Shown piece by piece: positions 31,561-43,967 of a stretch of DNA of 64,000 nucleotides. Under the pieces are notes generated by a model. It saw only the letters and a program-made list of their open reading frames with translations. It searched no databases and was not told where the DNA came from. The stretch is from contig OX419759.1 of NCBI GenBank assembly GCA_948567375.1, forward strand, positions 1,341,303 to 1,405,302, read 5' to 3'. The number at the start of each line of letters is the position of its first letter. Positions within the stretch are counted from its first letter, which is position 1. A program made the translations under genes and the position numbers. Source of the DNA: Lunularia cruciata. Lineage: Eukaryota > Streptophyta > Marchantiopsida > Lunulariales > Lunulariaceae.

Positions 31561-31742
31561 GACAGAATGTAGGGGCGATGAAAACTAGTAGCAGGTAGTC
31601 AAAACTGAACTTTAGGGCAGCGACAGTTCCACATTCTGTTAGGGCGATACTAAACTGTGGGGAATGGACAGCGAGATAGAGATAGAATCTTTCAAAGCTC
31701 AGGTGAAGCAAACTCAGAGATTGTGGCAATAAATGTCATGAA

Positions 31743-31959
31743 ATGCCAGGCCCGGGAGGTTTCGTTGAGGAATTGAAAGAACATCTTGTGGATGTGGGGG
31801 AAAACGCAAAGAAGGAATCCGACCTCTTGATTAGGCGAATGAAGACTGCATATACGTTGCTCAGGTACTTGAAATCCAAAGCGAGAATCATGGCTATTCC
31901 CAGATACGCTAGAACTTCTTGTGGGATCAAGCAGCAAGACGGGTTTGGAAAACTTCTGG
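31743..31959 (+). CDS. Possible host first exon (conserved-looking N-terminus)
   Basis: The ATG at 31743 opens MPGPGGFVEELKEHLVDVGE, then AKKESDLLIRRMKTAYTLLR, YLKSKARIMAIPRYARTSCG. The frame is open to 32003, but a good donor (CTGG/GTGAGAATG) at 31960 suggests the exon ends there. Charged and heptad-like, it recalls from memory the N-terminus of a plant coiled-coil protein family, which I cannot verify. The rest of the gene is not visible: 32.0-35.8 kb is AT-rich without matching exons. It may be a live gene with a long intron or an orphaned first exon. The copia fragment ends 180 bp upstream. Confidence 0.4.
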
Positions 31960-32003
31960 GTGAGAATGATAACTTAAGAGGTGCCCTTGATTTTATAAGG
32001 TGA

Positions 32004-34700
32004 TTAAAGTAAATATTGGGGAACGAGAATGTAATGTCTCCTCATATCCAGTTGAAGGGAGTCTGTAGGTGGATGTTTAATACCCGAGATTACCCGAACA
32101 AAACTTATTACCGGGCAAAGTGACCTTACCAGCTGATAATTTCACTTATTTAATTGAATTAAATAAAGTTACTTTACCATGACTTAATCTCATAATTCCT
32201 TATTTGAGATGCTACAGAGAAACCAATTAATCTTATCAATTACTAACAGAGGGGGGGAAACTTAGTATGACTAGTCACTTGACATGATATTGAAGAGGTT
32301 TAAAGTATAATCTAAGTATACTAATAGTCATAATCAAGCCAATCTCCCCGTAACAAAGTTTCACCTTCTGTTCCATGAAGAAATGTTGAACTAATTACAA
32401 CATTGTATTATTACTAACTTGAACATAACTCTTAGAAGTTCAACAATATTTTAGGAATAGAGGATATTTGAAGCAAATAAATTTGCCGAAAATTTTTAAT
32501 TTGTAATTTCTCGTGGTTATTATCTTTTGAGTTACTTACGAACACTAAAAATTAGATAAAATATACTGCATAGAAAAATATAAATATAAGAAGAAAATAT
32601 GTAGATACTTGCTATTGGTAATGATGGATAATTAGTTTTTGCTATCTATGAAATATTTTATATCATAAAAAATGAAATACAATATATGAAATATATTGTA
32701 TATGTTTTCCTTGATATCAGTCATAATATGAAGTTTGACACGAATTACTTCTTAGAAACTTTGATGGAATTTCCTTAAAGTTTGGGGTGAGTTCTTTGAA
32801 CTCAGCCAAAGGTAATTCCCGGAAAATTTGTTATGCATTCCTTCAAAATTGAGTGCAATCCTTCAAAATTATAGAACGACCTTTTAAAATCTCCCATTAT
32901 TTTGTCAAATTAAACTTAATTTCCAAATTCAAGTGCAATTCTGAACATACATAGAATGTAAAACTTCAAGAGCAAAATGAGACCACTTTCGAAGCGGACA
33001 TTTAAGGTCAATGGAGTTTTGACAAACTCTCCTCGCATGTAAATAGAAACCGATCTGCAATGTTCTGCACTGAATTTGTTCTTCTATATTACAATGAGTA
33101 CTGACAGAACAGAATCTAACGAACTTTCTAGGAATTTCATCTTCAACACGGACCGGCTTAATCTTGTCAAGTTTTGGGATACAGTTAAGTATTTTTGCTA
33201 ACTGGAATGCTACTAAGTCTTACTGCTAAAGTGAAGGCACTGTTGAGTCCATCTTTGCGAAGACACACTTAACAGTACAGAATAATATTATTCAATACAC
33301 TCAATAGTTATAGTATACAACGATAGAAAAGAGGATTAATCTAGGAAGAGATTAGATTCTCCTCGTGAAATTAATACATTCAATAAACTCAATGATTATC
33401 AACTATAACATATAGAAAAGAGTGTACTCGAGTATATTAGTGCTTGAAATAAGATAATACTACTACCATTGTATTAATATATCATTTTCAAGATAAAGAA
33501 TAACGTAAGCATCTATACTAATATATTTACAAAAGGTCATAAAATTTAGGTTGTCAAACATATAAAACTTAACTCAGAGAAAAAAAGTTTCAAATAAGTA
33601 AATTTCTAAAGGCTGGAATATTGCAAAAGATATGAAACTTGCAAATAATTTTGCGCTTGAACTACAAGGTTGATTATGATCTTAAATCAATTTCAAAGTT
33701 TTATTATGATCTAAAATCAATTTCAAAGAATCAGAGTTCTTAGATTAAAATTGATATTGTGCTCTCTTAATTAACTATCTTACAGAAGCTTATCAACATT
33801 TTGCATGACGTCAAATTTTAAGTCTTGAAATACTTATTCAGTACTTCGCAATCTTTCTTTGAGAAGGAATTTTCCCTTTGAGAAAGAATTTTCTTTGAGA
33901 AGGAATTATCTCCTTTTTTATTTAATTTTTAATTGGATCATCTTATATTGTTAAAAAATAAATTCATTCTTAAATGATGATTTTATTTATTTTATATAAC
34001 TGTATATGTAGAGGAGAAATAACTTCCTTTAGATAAATATGATTAATTTTTGGTGACTTCAAATTTTAAACTATTCTTTATTTTAAAATACTGTTGATAA
34101 ATAAGATAAGATATATTATATTTTCTTGATTTTCTTATTAACAAAGAAAATATTTTTCTACTATTCTTCTAGGTTACATTCAACTATTTGAGCAAATTTT
34201 TAACTTAATAGTCATTTATATTTCCTATTCCACTAGATTATTTCCAACCCTATGAGAGAAAGTAAAATTTGAGGAATGAAATCTTTCTCTTATTTTCATT
34301 ATATTAGATATTTTTATTTCTGCTTGCAACATAAAATTAGCACAAAATATAAATAAATAATAAGATCTTTATAGAAAATCATATGAATTCTTGTATGGAA
34401 GTAGGTTTATTTTTCTATTTATACCAAAAGATGTCTACATCTAGAGAATCAAAATATGCATCAACATAACTATATAAGGGACTTTATAGCACTCTTAACT
34501 TTGGCATTTAAATTCAAGTTTGTATACAAGTTTATATAGAGACTTCACAATATATGTGGTACTCAATTTTCATACGTTCCCTCTTATTTGATTAATTTTT
34601 ACTCTGTTATGTAACAAGAGTACAACTTATTTAGTATTTAGAAGGAAACTATTTGTATAATTGTCCTTTGGAGTGATGTTTCTTTGAGTAGTGGTAGTAG
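32004..34700. other. AT-rich sequence without recognisable genes
   Basis: No long open frames and no match to families G, N or R. Small repeats are present: a 30-bp direct repeat (ATTATGATCTWAAATCAATTTC) at 33670-33730, three copies of a CTTTGAGAARGAATT unit at 33855-33910, and a diverged 110-bp-scale duplication (ATACACTCAATAG / ATAAACTCAATGA) at 33290-33420. It could be a long intron of the gene starting at 31743 or intergenic DNA. Confidence 0.5.
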
Positions 34701-35832
34701 GAGGGAGGCTAAAGCCGAGAACATGTAAAAGAAAAATACCAAATTCAAAATAACTCCTATATGGCAGTTCATAACAAGTCACTTCAATGTAAAGGAACTT
34801 TTGCCCTCCACCTTGACTTCAAGAGGAATGACTTTGGCCCTATGCCTCGACTTCAAGACAAATGACTTTAGCCTTGCACATGGTTTCTTGGAGGAAGGAC
34901 TTTGGCCAATAATCAGTTAGTGCTTAAGGATTGTACACATATTGGAATACATTGCCATCTGGTCCAAAAAAACTTCCGTTGAAGGTTGTTGCATTCAAGA
35001 AAGGTGGCTTGCATTCCAAAAGGACTGTTGGCATCCGATGGAGACATTGCATGTGTGAGAAAGATAGTTCAAGGGGGAGATTATTCACATGTGTGGGAAG
35101 AGCCTCATTGAAACTACATGACTAGGACCATTCAACCACTATTTGCTCCCAAACGATTGAAGAGTGCTTGAGGACTTCTCTTATAAAACTCAATGGGCAA
35201 TGTCAATTTCCACTTTTCAGATCAGATTTATCCACTAACTTTACAACTCAAGCAGAAATTGTCTGAGCTTTCCATCCTTCATAAAAGTTACTACCATCCT
35301 AACTGTTCATAGTCACCTTAGTTAACTAGACTTTCTCCAAGAGTAAAGAAGATATTCATCCAAAAGCCCACGAGCAAGACTTCTACAAACTTCCTCAAAA
35401 ACCTATTGTCACTAAGTAAGCCATGTACTATAGAAGTACGGTAATCCAAAGCAAAAATTTGGGTTTCTTGCTCTAGAACTATGAGTTGAGTGTTTTTCTA
35501 TGATCCACGAGATGAAAGGCAAGGAGAGAATTGCAAGGAGTCTAAAAGAAACTCCCATAACTAGGCAAAACTCTCATAACAAGGACAATGCTTAGTGGTG
35601 ATGTAGTTGTAGCTTGAGCCATGACCATTGATACCAAGTACTCAAACAAAATACCTGATTGATGACATCAAGGCCACCTTCGTTGAAGGGAGGAACAAGA
35701 ATAATGGCTAGAGAATAGGAAATAAATCTGGACCAAAGAGTGATTGTGGAAAATATTATGAAGTTGTTCAAGCAAAAATAAACAACCTAACCCACAAACA
35801 ACCAAGCAATCTTCTTCCACTACATATACAAA
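34701..35832. other. No gene recognised; direct short repeats of ACTTTGGCC type
   Basis: Phrases such as TTGACTTCAAGAGGAATGAC, CTCGACTTCAAGACAAATGAC and GAAGGACTTTGGCC recur around 34810-34910. Open frames are short (64 codons at 34931-35125). Confidence 0.4.
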
Positions 35833-36144
35833 ATGGAACTAATGGACGGTGCAAACATGCTCTACATCCAAGCTACACTACATCAAACTTTCAAGGAGGA
35901 AGGGAAAGCAATGTATCTAGCTCTCTTTGCAATAGACTTCATGTTGGTGGAGGAGAAAGATTATGTTGCACCAAAGACCAAGAAGAAGAGAGTGCCTCCT
36001 ACCAATGTTGCAGCCTTATCCAAGAAAGTGCAAAAAATAGCTCTAATGATCAACATCACTTTGGATGAAGAAGTAGGCAATGAAGAAGAAGATGAAGAAG
36101 AGTATGAGGAGGAGGAAGAAGAGGACATATCACTCACACTCTAA
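35833..36144 (+). CDS. Unrecognised 103-aa frame with acidic tail
   Basis: ATG at 35833; a Lys-rich stretch (PKTKKKRVP) is followed by LSKKVQKIALMINITLDEEV and a run of Glu/Asp ending in LTL. It lies 230 bp from a family G LTR, oriented opposite to that element. It could be a gag-like frame of another retroelement or a chance frame in GAA-rich DNA. Confidence 0.25.
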   Translation: MELMDGANMLYIQATLHQTFKEEGKAMYLALFAIDFMLVEEKDYVAPKTKKKRVPPTNVAALSKKVQKIALMINITLDEEVGNEEEDEEEYEEEEEEDISLTL

Positions 36145-36372
36145 GGATAGAGGGAAAACTTATGAGAAGGAGAAGACATCAAGCAAGATGCCCAATTGAT
36201 CCCAAAACCATATCCTAGTGAAGAATGGGTGCATCAACCCAAGCAAGAAGGAGAAACCTCCCATCAAGCCGGAACACCTCCAAGCCCAAAACCCAAGCCA
36301 ATTGTACTTCAACTCAATCAAGACCAAGTTCATGTGGAAATCAAGTTGGATGACAAAAAATGAGTACATTAC

Positions 36373-37006
36373 CTCTAAAAGACTAAGATCAAGGAGACGA
36401 ATAGGAGAATGGAAGACCGGAGTGGGGGATCACATTGGGACACTTGAATGAGGGAAAATCTGAATGCCTAGCATGAGCTTGGGTTTTGGTATTTATAAGC
36501 AGCATACAAGGCTCTTTAGAAGCTTCTCAAGAAGCTTCTTAAAGCCTCCTTCTTGAAGTGCAATTCAAGTTAACCTCTTAACAATTCAAGTTTACTTCAA
36601 TTAAAATTCTTGAGAAGCTTCTCAAGAAATTTCTTTCTAGAAGTCACCTACTTGGCATGCAAGCTAAGCTAGTAGGAAGCTTCCTAGAAGCTTTCTTATA
36701 AAATTTTACTATTTGGCATGCAAGCTAAGCTAGTTGGAAGCTTCCTAGAAGCTTCCTTATAAAATTCTCCTATTTGGCATGCAAGCTAAGCTAGTTGGAA
36801 ACTTCCAAAAAGCTTCCTTCTAGAAACTACGTACTTGGGTTGCAAGCTAAGCTAGTCAAGAAATCACCACTTCTCATGCACGTTACCCAGTACTCAGAAG
36901 GTACCAAGGAGCTTCTTAGATACTTCTTGAATAGTATAGGCTAATTTGGCCTATTTGCTACTTCATTAGCCTTGACTAACTCGTCGGTAAACTTCACATT
37001 GTTACA
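36373..37006 (-). repeat. Long LTR of element E with extra palindrome modules
   Basis: About 634 bp, the longest family G LTR here. Units of about 61 bp (GGAAGCTTCCTAGAAGCTT ... TATTTGGCATGCAAGCTAAG) are repeated head to tail at about 36656-36850. Its outer end is TCTAAAAGACT instead of TGTAAAAGACC, so the exact edge is uncertain by a few bases. Confidence 0.8.
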
Positions 37007-38525
37007 TATTACCCCACCGCTAGTAGGTGACGTCCTTATCACCATTGAAGCTTCAAACTCTTGGATGGCCATTTTTGTGCATTCTAGAGATGAGAAAGAG
37101 GCTCCCAAGTGGAATCACAAAGGGGATACTATTTCCAAAGGACTTTGTACTCTATATGTTGTTGGTGGTCTTGTTGAATGTGGGGATGCACAAGGATATG
37201 ATCAAATTCATATTCCTTATGATCATTGATAGGAAAGTGAAGAGGAGGAGGAGATCGGACACAAAGGAAGATGAATTAGGAACAAAGGGTTTCAACTTAG
37301 AGACATGAAAGACAAAGTGGATGCACATATGACAAGGCAAGGCAAGTCAATAAGCAATAAGAGCAATGATTTGGGTGATATCAAAGGGTCTTATGCAATT
37401 AGAAGCAAGTTTATGGACTTGGGTAACAAGAGGGAGGGGTAGATTACTAGAGGAGAGCAGGACCTTATCACAGAGATGAAAGATGAGATTGTGATGGTGG
37501 TGGTCTGTATATTGTTCCTGACCACTCTAAGCAACAAGGAAATGAGATTTGGCTTGTTGGAGGGATATGATGGTCAAGAAGGTGGAAGTGTGGGAGACAT
37601 GAGATGAAGGAGGAGCAAGAAGAGAAGCTGGAACAAGTGAGTCTTGGCCAAAATTAAGGAAGAAAGGAGAGAATCCAGTGCTTGCCTATTTAGAATTATT
37701 GTATGTAAACTCAACAACTACAAGATATTCACCCCAATTGGTATGGTGAACATTGACAAAGGCACAAAGTATATTCTCCAAAGTGCTATTTTCATATTCA
37801 ATTTGTCCATCAGTTTGAGGATGATAGGTAGTGGAAAAAGCAAGCTTGAAGAATGTTTGCCAAAATTTTCTAATGAATTGAGTATCATGATCAAAGATGA
37901 GTACACAAGGCATCCTATGACGCTTCAAGGCATTGTCAAATGATCTATGCCAATGTTGGAGTATCCATGATATCAAAGGTTGGTGCCAAGTGGATTTTCT
38001 TTTTATGTTTATCCACAAACACCACGATTGCTATATGACCTTGCTTTGTCTTGGGTAAGGATGTGATGAGATCTAAGCTCACGTGTTCCCATCAAGCAGA
38101 TGGAATGAGGAGTGGTTGAAGGATTTTACTCAATTTCTGGTTGCTAGCCTTGTTATATTAGTAGCTCTCACAAGATTGAACAAACTCTTGAACATCTTAT
38201 GCCATGTTGTGCAACCACCATTAGTGTTGGAGGGTACCCAAGGTCTTGTCCACGTTGATGTGACCAATGATTGGTAAATCATGGGTTTCTTGAAGGCACA
38301 CAAGTCAGATATCACCCTTGGTGGGAACATAGATCTAGTCCTCATAGAATAAAAGGCCTTCCTTGAAGGAGAAGGTGTTGTACTCCTCATCGCATGTTGC
38401 AAGATGAACTTATATCATCTAAAAGATCTTGTTATAGAGCTATCCTAAACTCAACTTGGACTTTGGAGTCAACTAACACTATTGTAATTGATGTCATGAT
38501 GAGAAGAAGAGACTACAAAATCAGG
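37007..38525 (-). pseudogene. Element E integrase and chromodomain remnant
   Basis: Chromodomain traces near 37030-37240 (MNLIISLCIPTFNKTT in one frame) are broken. The integrase core shows DALKRHRMPCVLIFDHDTQFIRKF and AFSTTYHPQTDGQIEYENST at 37700-37940, then the zinc region out of frame near 38200-38300. Many stops and frameshifts. Confidence 0.8.
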
Positions 38526-40347
38526 GCCTCCAGCAAGTGAAGGAGGTGCAAGATAATTTGTGGCTATGCTCAAAGAAGGATTGAAGGAAGAGCGTTGTAA
38601 ACCAAGATTGATGAATTAAAGTTATAAGTTTAGTGTTTGGAAGGGAAGACATACAAGGAAGAGCACATGGACCAAGTAATGATTTGCTTGAAGGCACTTG
38701 TAATATCCATTTTTAGTCACATTGAAGAAATACATGGCACTAAAAGTAGATTATTGGTTAATAGCACATTAAATATAATATGGTTAGACTGGTCGAATAG
38801 GAAGTGTTGGTGGATTAGACCATGCTCATAGGGGGGGTTTAGGAAATTGCAGGACAGATGAACTGCAAGACATCCCTTGCATGGCCGCCCCTCTTCTGGG
38901 CATGGGGAGGAACTATGGCTAGGTTCCCGTAGTCTTTGTAACCTTACTATAGGATAGGGTTTGACCGTTTAGACACTAACCTAGGCGATGGCTTGTAGGT
39001 TTGTCACCCCCTTGAGAACCCTTTGACCTCCTTGGTTGTCAATCCCTATCAATCAATCTTAGAACTTAAGGGGGGATTATTGTGGGACATCTCATAGAGA
39101 AGAAAATAACCTAGCATGAACAAATATAAACAAAAGTACAGTATTGTCCATACACTAGAACTCATAAAGAAGAATATGGGTGAAGGTATTTAGCTTTTAT
39201 TTATATCTTGAGGAACAAGAAAAAACAAGAATAGAACTACTTACTTGATCCTTCAAAGATTGGTTTTCCTATCACATAATAGCCTTCCTCTGTCATGGGT
39301 GGCCTTATATCACTTAGTCTCACTAGTATCCGTTCCTTCAACCCTCTTTATTTTTGTTCTATGGGCTAGGTAGCATGCACGCAAGCGGTCATAGAATAGC
39401 CCTACTCAATAGATACACATATTGGGATGGCTCAAGGTTTCTCTCCTTGATCTTGGTCAAAAGAATAGTAACTAAAACAACCAACCCCCACTTAGAGGAG
39501 AAAGCACAATTATATAGAAGTGTGAGTCTAACCCTAAAAGAATCTTCTATATTAATCACTTCTTCACATATGGTGGCTATTTACTCCAAAGCCACTACCA
39601 TAAATATTCATCTATTCCTGACCCTTGATTGTAATCTAATTTACATCCGTGCTTTAGTCACCGCACCATTTAACATTCATTACTAACCTTTGTTCTACTA
39701 GCATACATGCACCCAACATGTTTTGCCCACACTTCCTTGCTTGTAGACAACTCAACCTGCAATAATTCTCCTCAAGCCTACAATAGCTTAGCCTTGTAAT
39801 ATTCCAAGGATAGGAGAACTCTCAAAAGAAACACAAAGCTTTACACTCAACATTTGAGTGCCCCAAAGGAGCACCTTGTCTTTATTATATTGCAAAGAGG
39901 ATTCCCTCAAAGGAAGCTCCATCCTTGGATCAAATATATGGATTGGTGATATGTTAAGTGAGCTCCACCCTTAGATTAGTTGCATGGATGGATGACATGT
40001 CGGTTCTCATCTTATATGGTGGTCAAACAAGTTTTACTAGAGGGAATCTTCTTGTAGGAAGCTTAGAATCACATGGGTGAGGTACCATTGGGAAGCTCTC
40101 AATGAGACAAATAAGGGCAAGAGAAGGCAAGTTGAAATGCCTAGAAGGTATAGAAAGTTTCCATTTTTAGGCCTAATTCATTCATTTAGGCCTTTGAAAT
40201 TGGCCCTAAAGTTTTCAAGGTGTTTTTGGCTCCTCCTCTTTTACCAAAAGTACTCTTTTGGTTACACCTCTATCTTATCTATTTAGTGAAATCATATTTA
40301 GCATCCTTCCAAATGTTATGAGCCAAATTTTACCTCTAGATAATATT
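38526..40347. other. No recognisable gene
   Basis: Only short frames (for example 39354-39686, 110 codons, not protein-like). No similarity seen to families G, N or R. Around 38840-39060 the sequence is less AT-rich (GGCCGCCCCTCTTCTGGGC) and may be the edge of another repeat. Confidence 0.4.
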
Positions 40348-40569
40348 TGTTAGTAGTTAAGTCAGGTCTTGAGTAACTCTAGTTAGTTAGACTAGGGCTA
40401 GACTACTATGTACGGGAGCTGGTAGAAGCTCTCTGGGAAATATTAGTCTCATTATCAATAAAGCTACTAGTATGTTCCCATGGATATAGCCTCAACGGGG
40501 TGAACCACGTACTTTCTAATGTTGACCATAGTGGATGCATTTCCTTTGTAGTACTAAATTGGACCTTCA
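40348..40569 (+). repeat. Putative short LTR of another retrotransposon
   Basis: TGTTAGTAGTTAAG...CCTTCA, about 222 bp, contains ATCAATAAAG (a polyadenylation-like signal) and CAACGGGGTGAACCACGT, a phrase common in plant copia LTRs. A TGGTATCAGAGTG primer site follows. No second LTR was found. Confidence 0.65.
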
Positions 40570-40571
40570 AA

Positions 40572-40584
40572 TGGTATCAGAGTG
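40572..40584 (+). promoter_or_regulatory. Primer binding site (initiator-Met type)
   Basis: TGGTATCAGAGTG, matching 11 of the 12 bases of TGGTATCAGAGC plus one, sits 2 bp after the putative LTR at 40348-40569. Confidence 0.7.
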
Positions 40585-40954
40585 AATCAGTTGACAATGT
40601 GCAACGTTGTAGGATTATGCTTGATGTTGGAGACAATGGAAAACAATCTATTCTTGTTCAGAATGTCTCTATAATACTCATTGTTGAAGACAAAATTTGT
40701 GAGGTTGTTGGCCAAGATGGTGTTACTGTTGAGAAAATTGGCATTGTTTATCGGGCATTGATTTTTTGATTGACTAGTCATCAAAGGAGACAAAGGCTGT
40801 GGTCATCAAGGACCTAAAAGAGTGGAAGAGGAAATTCTATTATTCTCACCTAGGCTGTTGAAAGTGGGGTGCATATCTAAGATCTTAATCTTAGGCAATC
40901 ACTAACCCGAGGTTAATTGAGAACTTCTACGATGAGAAGTTTAGGGTTGAAGTT
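40585..40954 (+). other. Internal fragment after the LTR/PBS, unrecognised
   Basis: An open frame from about 40500 to 40769 crosses the primer site (QRCRIMLDVGDNGKQSILVQ), so it is not a normal gag start. It ends at the junction with element F near 40955. Confidence 0.35.
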
Positions 40955-43590
40955 TAGGGTGGAGGACTTCATTTCTATATTGATTACCGTGGGCTCAATA
41001 AGCAAACCGTGAAGAATGCATATCCCTTGCCTTGGATCGATGAATTACTTGATCAACTAAGTGGAACACGTTACTTTTCCAAGTTGGACCTTCATAGCGG
41101 CTATTGGCAAATTCCGATTGATAGAGAAGATGTGCAAAAGACTGCCTTTTGCACAAGGTATGGACATTGTGAGTGGAGAGTTCTACCTTTCGGACTCACT
41201 AATGCTGCAACAATCTTCATGGATCAGATGCATCGGGTGTTGGATGGACTATTGGATCGGTCAGTGGTGGTGTTCTTGGATGATATCTTAATCTATAGCA
41301 AGACAGAGGCAGAACACATGAATCATGTGCGAGAAGTCCTAAGATGACTACGACAATGGAAATTTTACTGCAAGAAGTCGAAGTGTGTTTTTTGGCAGAA
41401 GGAGGTTACCTTCTTGGGTCATAAGATCTCATCAGAGGGGATCAAGATGGAGGAGGAGAAGATCAAGGCCATTACTGATTGGCCTACCCCAAAGGATGCT
41501 ACAGAAGTACGGGCATTCAATGGATTGGCCAGTTTTTACCGGCGGTTCATCCACTATTATGCTCATGTGGCTGCACCATTGACTGACCTCTTGGGAAAGA
41601 ACTTGAGCTTCCAGTGGAACACCAAACATGAAGAAGCATTCCAGAAGTTGAAACATATGGTCTCTTCAAGACCCATTCTTCAACCATATGATCCTCAACT
41701 ACCTTGTGTGGTTGATTTTGATGCTTCTAACTTTGCAATTGGAGTTGTGTTGCAACAAGAATTTCCAGATGGACTACATCCCATTGCCTTTATGTCTCGT
41801 CAACTAAATATCGCTAAAAGAAATTACTCTGCTTGAGATTGGGAACAACTTGCAATGGTATATGCCACTAAGGTATGGAGGTATTATCTCTTGGGGAAAC
41901 AAGTGATCATGCAAACTGATCACAAGCCATTGTTGCAGACCTTACACCTGGAGCACATGAAGAGTCGACATCATCGATGGGAAGATCAACTTCAATTGTT
42001 CCACATCAAACTTGAGTACAAACAAGGTCGGTTTCATGTCATCCCTGATGCTCTATCACGACGACCTGATTTGAAGTCCCTTCCTCTCATCACGGCAGTA
42101 ATTACAACGGTGTCAATTGACCCCAAGATCCATAATGAGTTTTGGTTAGCTCTACAACAAGATCCCTTCTTCCAAATGGTACATGGTCGTCTAACAACAG
42201 GTGACAAGGAGTACAACACCTTCTCCTTCAAGGAAGGCCTTCTATTCCATGCGGACCGGATCTATGTTCCAGCCAAAGGTGATCTTTGACTTGTGCGGCT
42301 TCAAGAAGCCCATCGTTGGTCACATGGGTGTGGACAAGACCTTGGGTACCCTCCAACATCAATGGTGGTGGCCCAACATGACACGGGATGTTGAAGAATT
42401 TGTCCGATCGTGTGAGAGCTGCCAACGTAACAAGGTCAGCAACCAGAAGCCGGGTGGACTCCTTCAACCGCTTGCCGTTCCATCAGCTCGTTGGGAGCAT
42501 GTGAGCTTGGATCTCATCACATCCTTGCCAAAGACAAAACAAGGACACACCGCAATTGTGGTGTTTGTGGATAAGCTTAGTTAGCAAATCCACTTGGCAC
42601 CAACCTATGATACCGTGGATGCTCCAACCTTAGTGCAAATCTACTTTGACAATGTCTTCAAGCATCATGGGATGCCACATGTACTCATCTCTGACCGTGA
42701 TCCTCGATTTACCGGGAAGTTTTGGCAAGCACTCTTCCAGATACTTGGCACCAAGCTTGCTTTGTCCATGGCCTATCATCCTCAAACTGATGGACAAACC
42801 AAACGTGCAAATCATACATTGGAGGATATGTTGCGGGCCTTTGTCAATGTCCACCATACCAATTGGGATGAATGTCTTGCAGCTGCAAAATTTGTCTATA
42901 ACAATTCCAAACAAGCAAGCACCGGATTTTCTCCCTTCTTTCTCAATTTTAGCCAAGATCCGCTTGTTCCAGATTCTCTTCTTGCTCCCCCTCCATCTTA
43001 GGTTCCTCATACTTCCACATTCTTGACCACTATATCCCAATCACTCCAACAAGCCAAGTCTCACCTCCTTGTTGCTTAGAATCGCCAAAAACAATATGCG
43101 GAGCACCATCGTCGTGATCTCACCTTTGAAGTTGGTGATAAAGTCATGCTATCCTCCAGTAACCTCCCTCTCCCCCTTGATACCCAAGTTTGTAAACTTG
43201 CCCCTAACTGGAGAGGACCCTTTCATATCACCCAAATTGTCTCTCCTGTTGCTTATCGACTTGCCTTACCTTATCACATGCGTATCTATCCTGTCTTTCA
43301 TGTTTCCAAGTTGAAACCCTTTGTTCCTAACCTCTCTTCCTTTTCCTCTCGAGTCCAACCTCCCCCTCTTCCTGTCCCTATCAATGATCATGAGGAGTAT
43401 GAAGTTGATTGTATCCTTGCGCGTCACCATATCCAACGAGGCCGTCGCCAACATACGGGGTACAAGGTCCTTTGGAAAGGGTATCCCCTTCATGATGCCA
43501 CATGGGAGCCTCTTTCTCACCTCCAGAATGCACAAATGGCCATCCATGAATTCGACAACTTCACTGGCGACGAGGACGTCACCAACTAGC
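40955..43590 (+). pseudogene. Element F RT, RNase H, integrase, chromodomain (few stops)
   Basis: RT starts mid-domain at GGLHFYIDYRGLNKQTV; FCTRYGHCEWRVLPFGLTNA and the catalytic VVFLDDILIYS (near 41270-41300) are intact. RNase H has VVDFDASNFAIGVVLQQ and a TDHKPLLQTLH region near 41915. The integrase zinc region is GHMGVDKTLGTLQHQWWWPN ... CESCQRNK near 42320-42435. The core has SLDLITSLPKTKQGH, ISDRDPRFTGKFWQA and HPQTDGQTKRANHTLED. WRGPFHI (GPY/F) lies near 43210 and the chromodomain (EYEVDCILARHHIQRGRRQH, YKVLWKGYPLHDATWEP) near 43400-43515. Stops at 41346 (R to stop), 41834, 42288, 42582, 43000 and 43078 break it; most are one-base changes. Confidence 0.93.
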
Positions 43591-43602
43591 GGCGGAGCAA
43601 TA

Positions 43603-43967
43603 TGTAACAATATGGAGTTTAGCGACAAAGTTAGTCGGGCTTACGAAGTAGCACATAAGACAAAGTAGCCTAGAATATTCCGGAAGTATCTAGGAAGCCT
43701 CTTGGGAAGCTTCCCAATTAACTTAGCTTGCACGCCAAGTAGGCGGCTTCTAGAAAGAAACTTCTTGAGAAGCTTCCTAGTTAACTTGGCTTGCACTCTA
43801 AGAAAGCGGCTTGAGTAGCTTCTTGAGAAGCTTCTCAAGGGCCTTGTATGCTACCTATAAATACCAAAGCCAGAGCTCATGCTAGGTATTTGGAGTTTTC
43901 CCTCATTCAAGTGTACCAATGTGAGTTTCCATTCTCCTATTTCTCTCCTCGGATTCAGTCTTTTACA
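43603..43967 (+). repeat. 3' LTR of element F
   Basis: 365 bp, TGTAACAATATGG...CAGTCTTTTACA, with two palindrome modules and CTATAAATACC (TATA box) near 43855. The purine-rich tract before it reads GCGGCGGAGCAATA. Confidence 0.92.

Larger units (their letters stand above)
36373..38525 (-). mobile_element. Family G element E (3' part only)
   Basis: 3' LTR at 36373-37006, then chromodomain and integrase reading leftward to about 38525, where homology to element A (its 2780) stops. RT, gag and 5' LTR are absent. It is more diverged from A than F is. Confidence 0.85.
40955..43967 (+). mobile_element. Family G element F (pol and 3' LTR; gag and 5' LTR missing)
   Basis: RT to chromodomain at 40955-43590 and LTR at 43603-43967. 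The right flank is N copy 4 at its RT region, so F (or its recombined remnant) sits in an N copy. It is the best-preserved pol in the window. Confidence 0.92.

Noticed and set aside
40500-40769. 89-codon frame as gag of the element at 40348
   Set aside because: It starts before the primer binding site, inside the LTR, so it cannot be a normal gag start.
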